The notes under the pieces: model-generated
The model's input: the letters and a program-made list of their open reading frames with translations, nothing else
Databases searched by the model: none
What the model was told of the DNA's origin: nothing
Made by a program: the position numbers and the translations under genes
Shown: one piece after another, positions 5,404 through 6,233 of the stretch
How positions within the stretch are numbered: position 1 is the first letter of the stretch
How the letters are laid out: each line of letters starts with the position of its first letter
NCBI GenBank assembly: GCA_041580375.1
Contig: JBFGDZ010000186.1
Coordinates: forward strand, 1 to 6,233
Direction of reading: 5' to 3'
Source: JAPUIN01 sp041580375
Lineage (GTDB): Bacteria > Acidobacteriota > Polarisedimenticolia > Gp22-AA2
Length of the DNA: 6,233 bases

Positions 5404-5997
5404 ATGCGCCTCGCCCCCCCTCTCGAACGCCTCATCGAGCGCCTGAGGAAGATGCCGGGCATCGGCGCCAAGTCGGCGCAGCGGCTCGCTTTCTACATTC
5501 TCGGCGCGTCCAGGGACGAGGCGCGGGGCCTCGCGGACGCCATCCTCGACGTCAAGGAGTCGATCCGGCTCTGCTCGGCCTGCTTCAACATCACCGACAC
5601 CGACCCCTGCCTCGTCTGCGCCGACGCGGCGCGCGATCGCTCCGCGATCTGCGTCGTCGAGGAGCCGCACAACGTCGTCGCCATCGAGAAGTCCGGCGGA
5701 TTCCGCGGCCTGTTCCACGTCCTGCACGGCTCGCTGTCTCCGCTGCGGGGCATCGGCCCGGAGGAATTGCGGATCGCGCCGCTTCTTGAGCGCATCCGGG
5801 ACGGCTCCGTGAACGAGGTCATCCTGGCGACCAATCCGAACGTGGAGGGCGAGGCCACGGCCGTCTACCTGTCGCGGCTGCTGAAGCCGCTGGGCGTGCG
5901 CGTCACCCGGATCGGCCTCGGGCTTCCGGTCGGTTCCGAGCTCGAGTACGCCGACGAGGTGACGGTCGGCAAGGCGCTCGAGGGGCGGCGGGAGCTG
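5404..5997 (+). CDS. recR: Recombination mediator RecR
   Basis: This 198-residue protein is RecR, which with RecO (and RecF) loads RecA at SSB-coated gaps. It has the standard length and order of parts. A helix-hairpin-helix lies around LRKMPGIGAKSAQRL (14-28). The zinc finger has cysteines 57, 60, 69 and 72. A Toprim domain (about 80-165) contains VVEEP (84-88), GLFHVLHG (102-109), SPLRGIGPE (112-120) and ATNPNVEGEAT. The C-terminal GLPVGSELEYADEVTVGKAL is characteristic. The Toprim position that is Asp in the E. coli and B. subtilis proteins (ESPAD, QDPKD) is Asn90 here. The ATG at 5404 follows the ybaB stop by only five bases, with no clear ribosome site, suggesting translational coupling. 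The TGA stop occupies 5998-6000. Confidence 0.97.
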
Positions 5998-6031
5998 TGA
6001 TCGGGCGACTCGCCCCGCCGGAGGTCGTCCG

Positions 6032-6233
6032 TTGAAGCCGGGCGTCAAGCAGGGGCTGTTCCTGCGCATCGAGGACTTCGCCCGCCGGCGCTACGGCCTC
6101 GTCTTCCTCGTCACGCTCCTCCTCGTGCTCGTCAGCCTCTTCCTGGGGACCCGTCTGTCCCTCGACGGCGACGTCCTCAACCTCGCCCCGCGCCACAACC
6201 GCGTCGTCAACACCTTCCGCGAGGCGATCGAGG
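6032..6233 (+). CDS. RND/MMPL-type exporter, N-terminal fragment
   Basis: This open frame begins at TTG 6032 and runs off the right edge after 67 codons. GGAGG (6020-6024) sits seven bases upstream, a strong ribosome site that decides this start. The translation begins with a basic amphipathic stretch (IEDFARRRYG, 13-22), then one membrane helix (about 22-40, rich in Leu and Val), then LSLDGDVLNLAPRHNRVVN. This layout, with helix 1 followed by a periplasmic segment with D-x-D-x-L-x-L-x-P, is typical of the start of RND superfamily MMPL-type transporters, including hopanoid-associated HpnN-like exporters. The substrate cannot be told from this fragment. It lies 31 bases after recR in the same direction, so it may share its transcript. 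Confidence 0.7.
   Translation, partial: MKPGVKQGLFLRIEDFARRRYGLVFLVTLLLVLVSLFLGTRLSLDGDVLNLAPRHNRVVNTFREAIE

Overview
The window is a very GC-rich bacterial chromosome segment, probably from an uncultured Gram-negative lineage. I infer this from a DoxX-type membrane protein, the start of an RND-type exporter and a cobalamin-dependent ribonucleotide reductase. The phylum cannot be fixed from this sequence alone; Acidobacteriota or similar high-GC soil or sediment lineages are a guess. Almost everything recognisable is core or housekeeping content. I see no mobile element, CRISPR array or defence island.

Left part (1-1459): the 5' end of a minus-strand class II (adenosylcobalamin-dependent) ribonucleotide reductase gene runs off the left edge. 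It is followed by about 500 bp without a credible gene, which holds two possible minus-strand promoters. One of these has a perfect TTGACA box and AT-rich upstream DNA, and it would give a long nrdJ leader or an unrecognised small RNA. A plus-strand promoter then drives a tRNA-Ser(GGA) gene. This is convergent with a minus-strand DoxX-family membrane protein gene.

Middle part (1460-2853): a Nudix hydrolase of the CoA pyrophosphatase type (plus) is divergent from doxX. It converges with a nickel/cobalt transporter (minus) that carries a 12-histidine metal-binding loop. The stop codons of these two genes physically overlap.

Right part (2854-6233): an intergenic stretch with three consecutive inverted repeats leads to a sigma70-like promoter, then the bacterial small SRP RNA gene (4.5S, ffs), then the conserved dnaX-ybaB(ebfC)-recR block. 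This block encodes the clamp-loader tau subunit, a nucleoid-associated protein and a recombination mediator. A tightly spaced gene for an RND/MMPL-type exporter follows and is cut by the right edge. The SRP RNA and the dnaX-ybaB-recR cluster lie in one orientation with no clear promoter between them. dnaX may therefore depend partly on transcription passing the weak SRP-RNA terminator.
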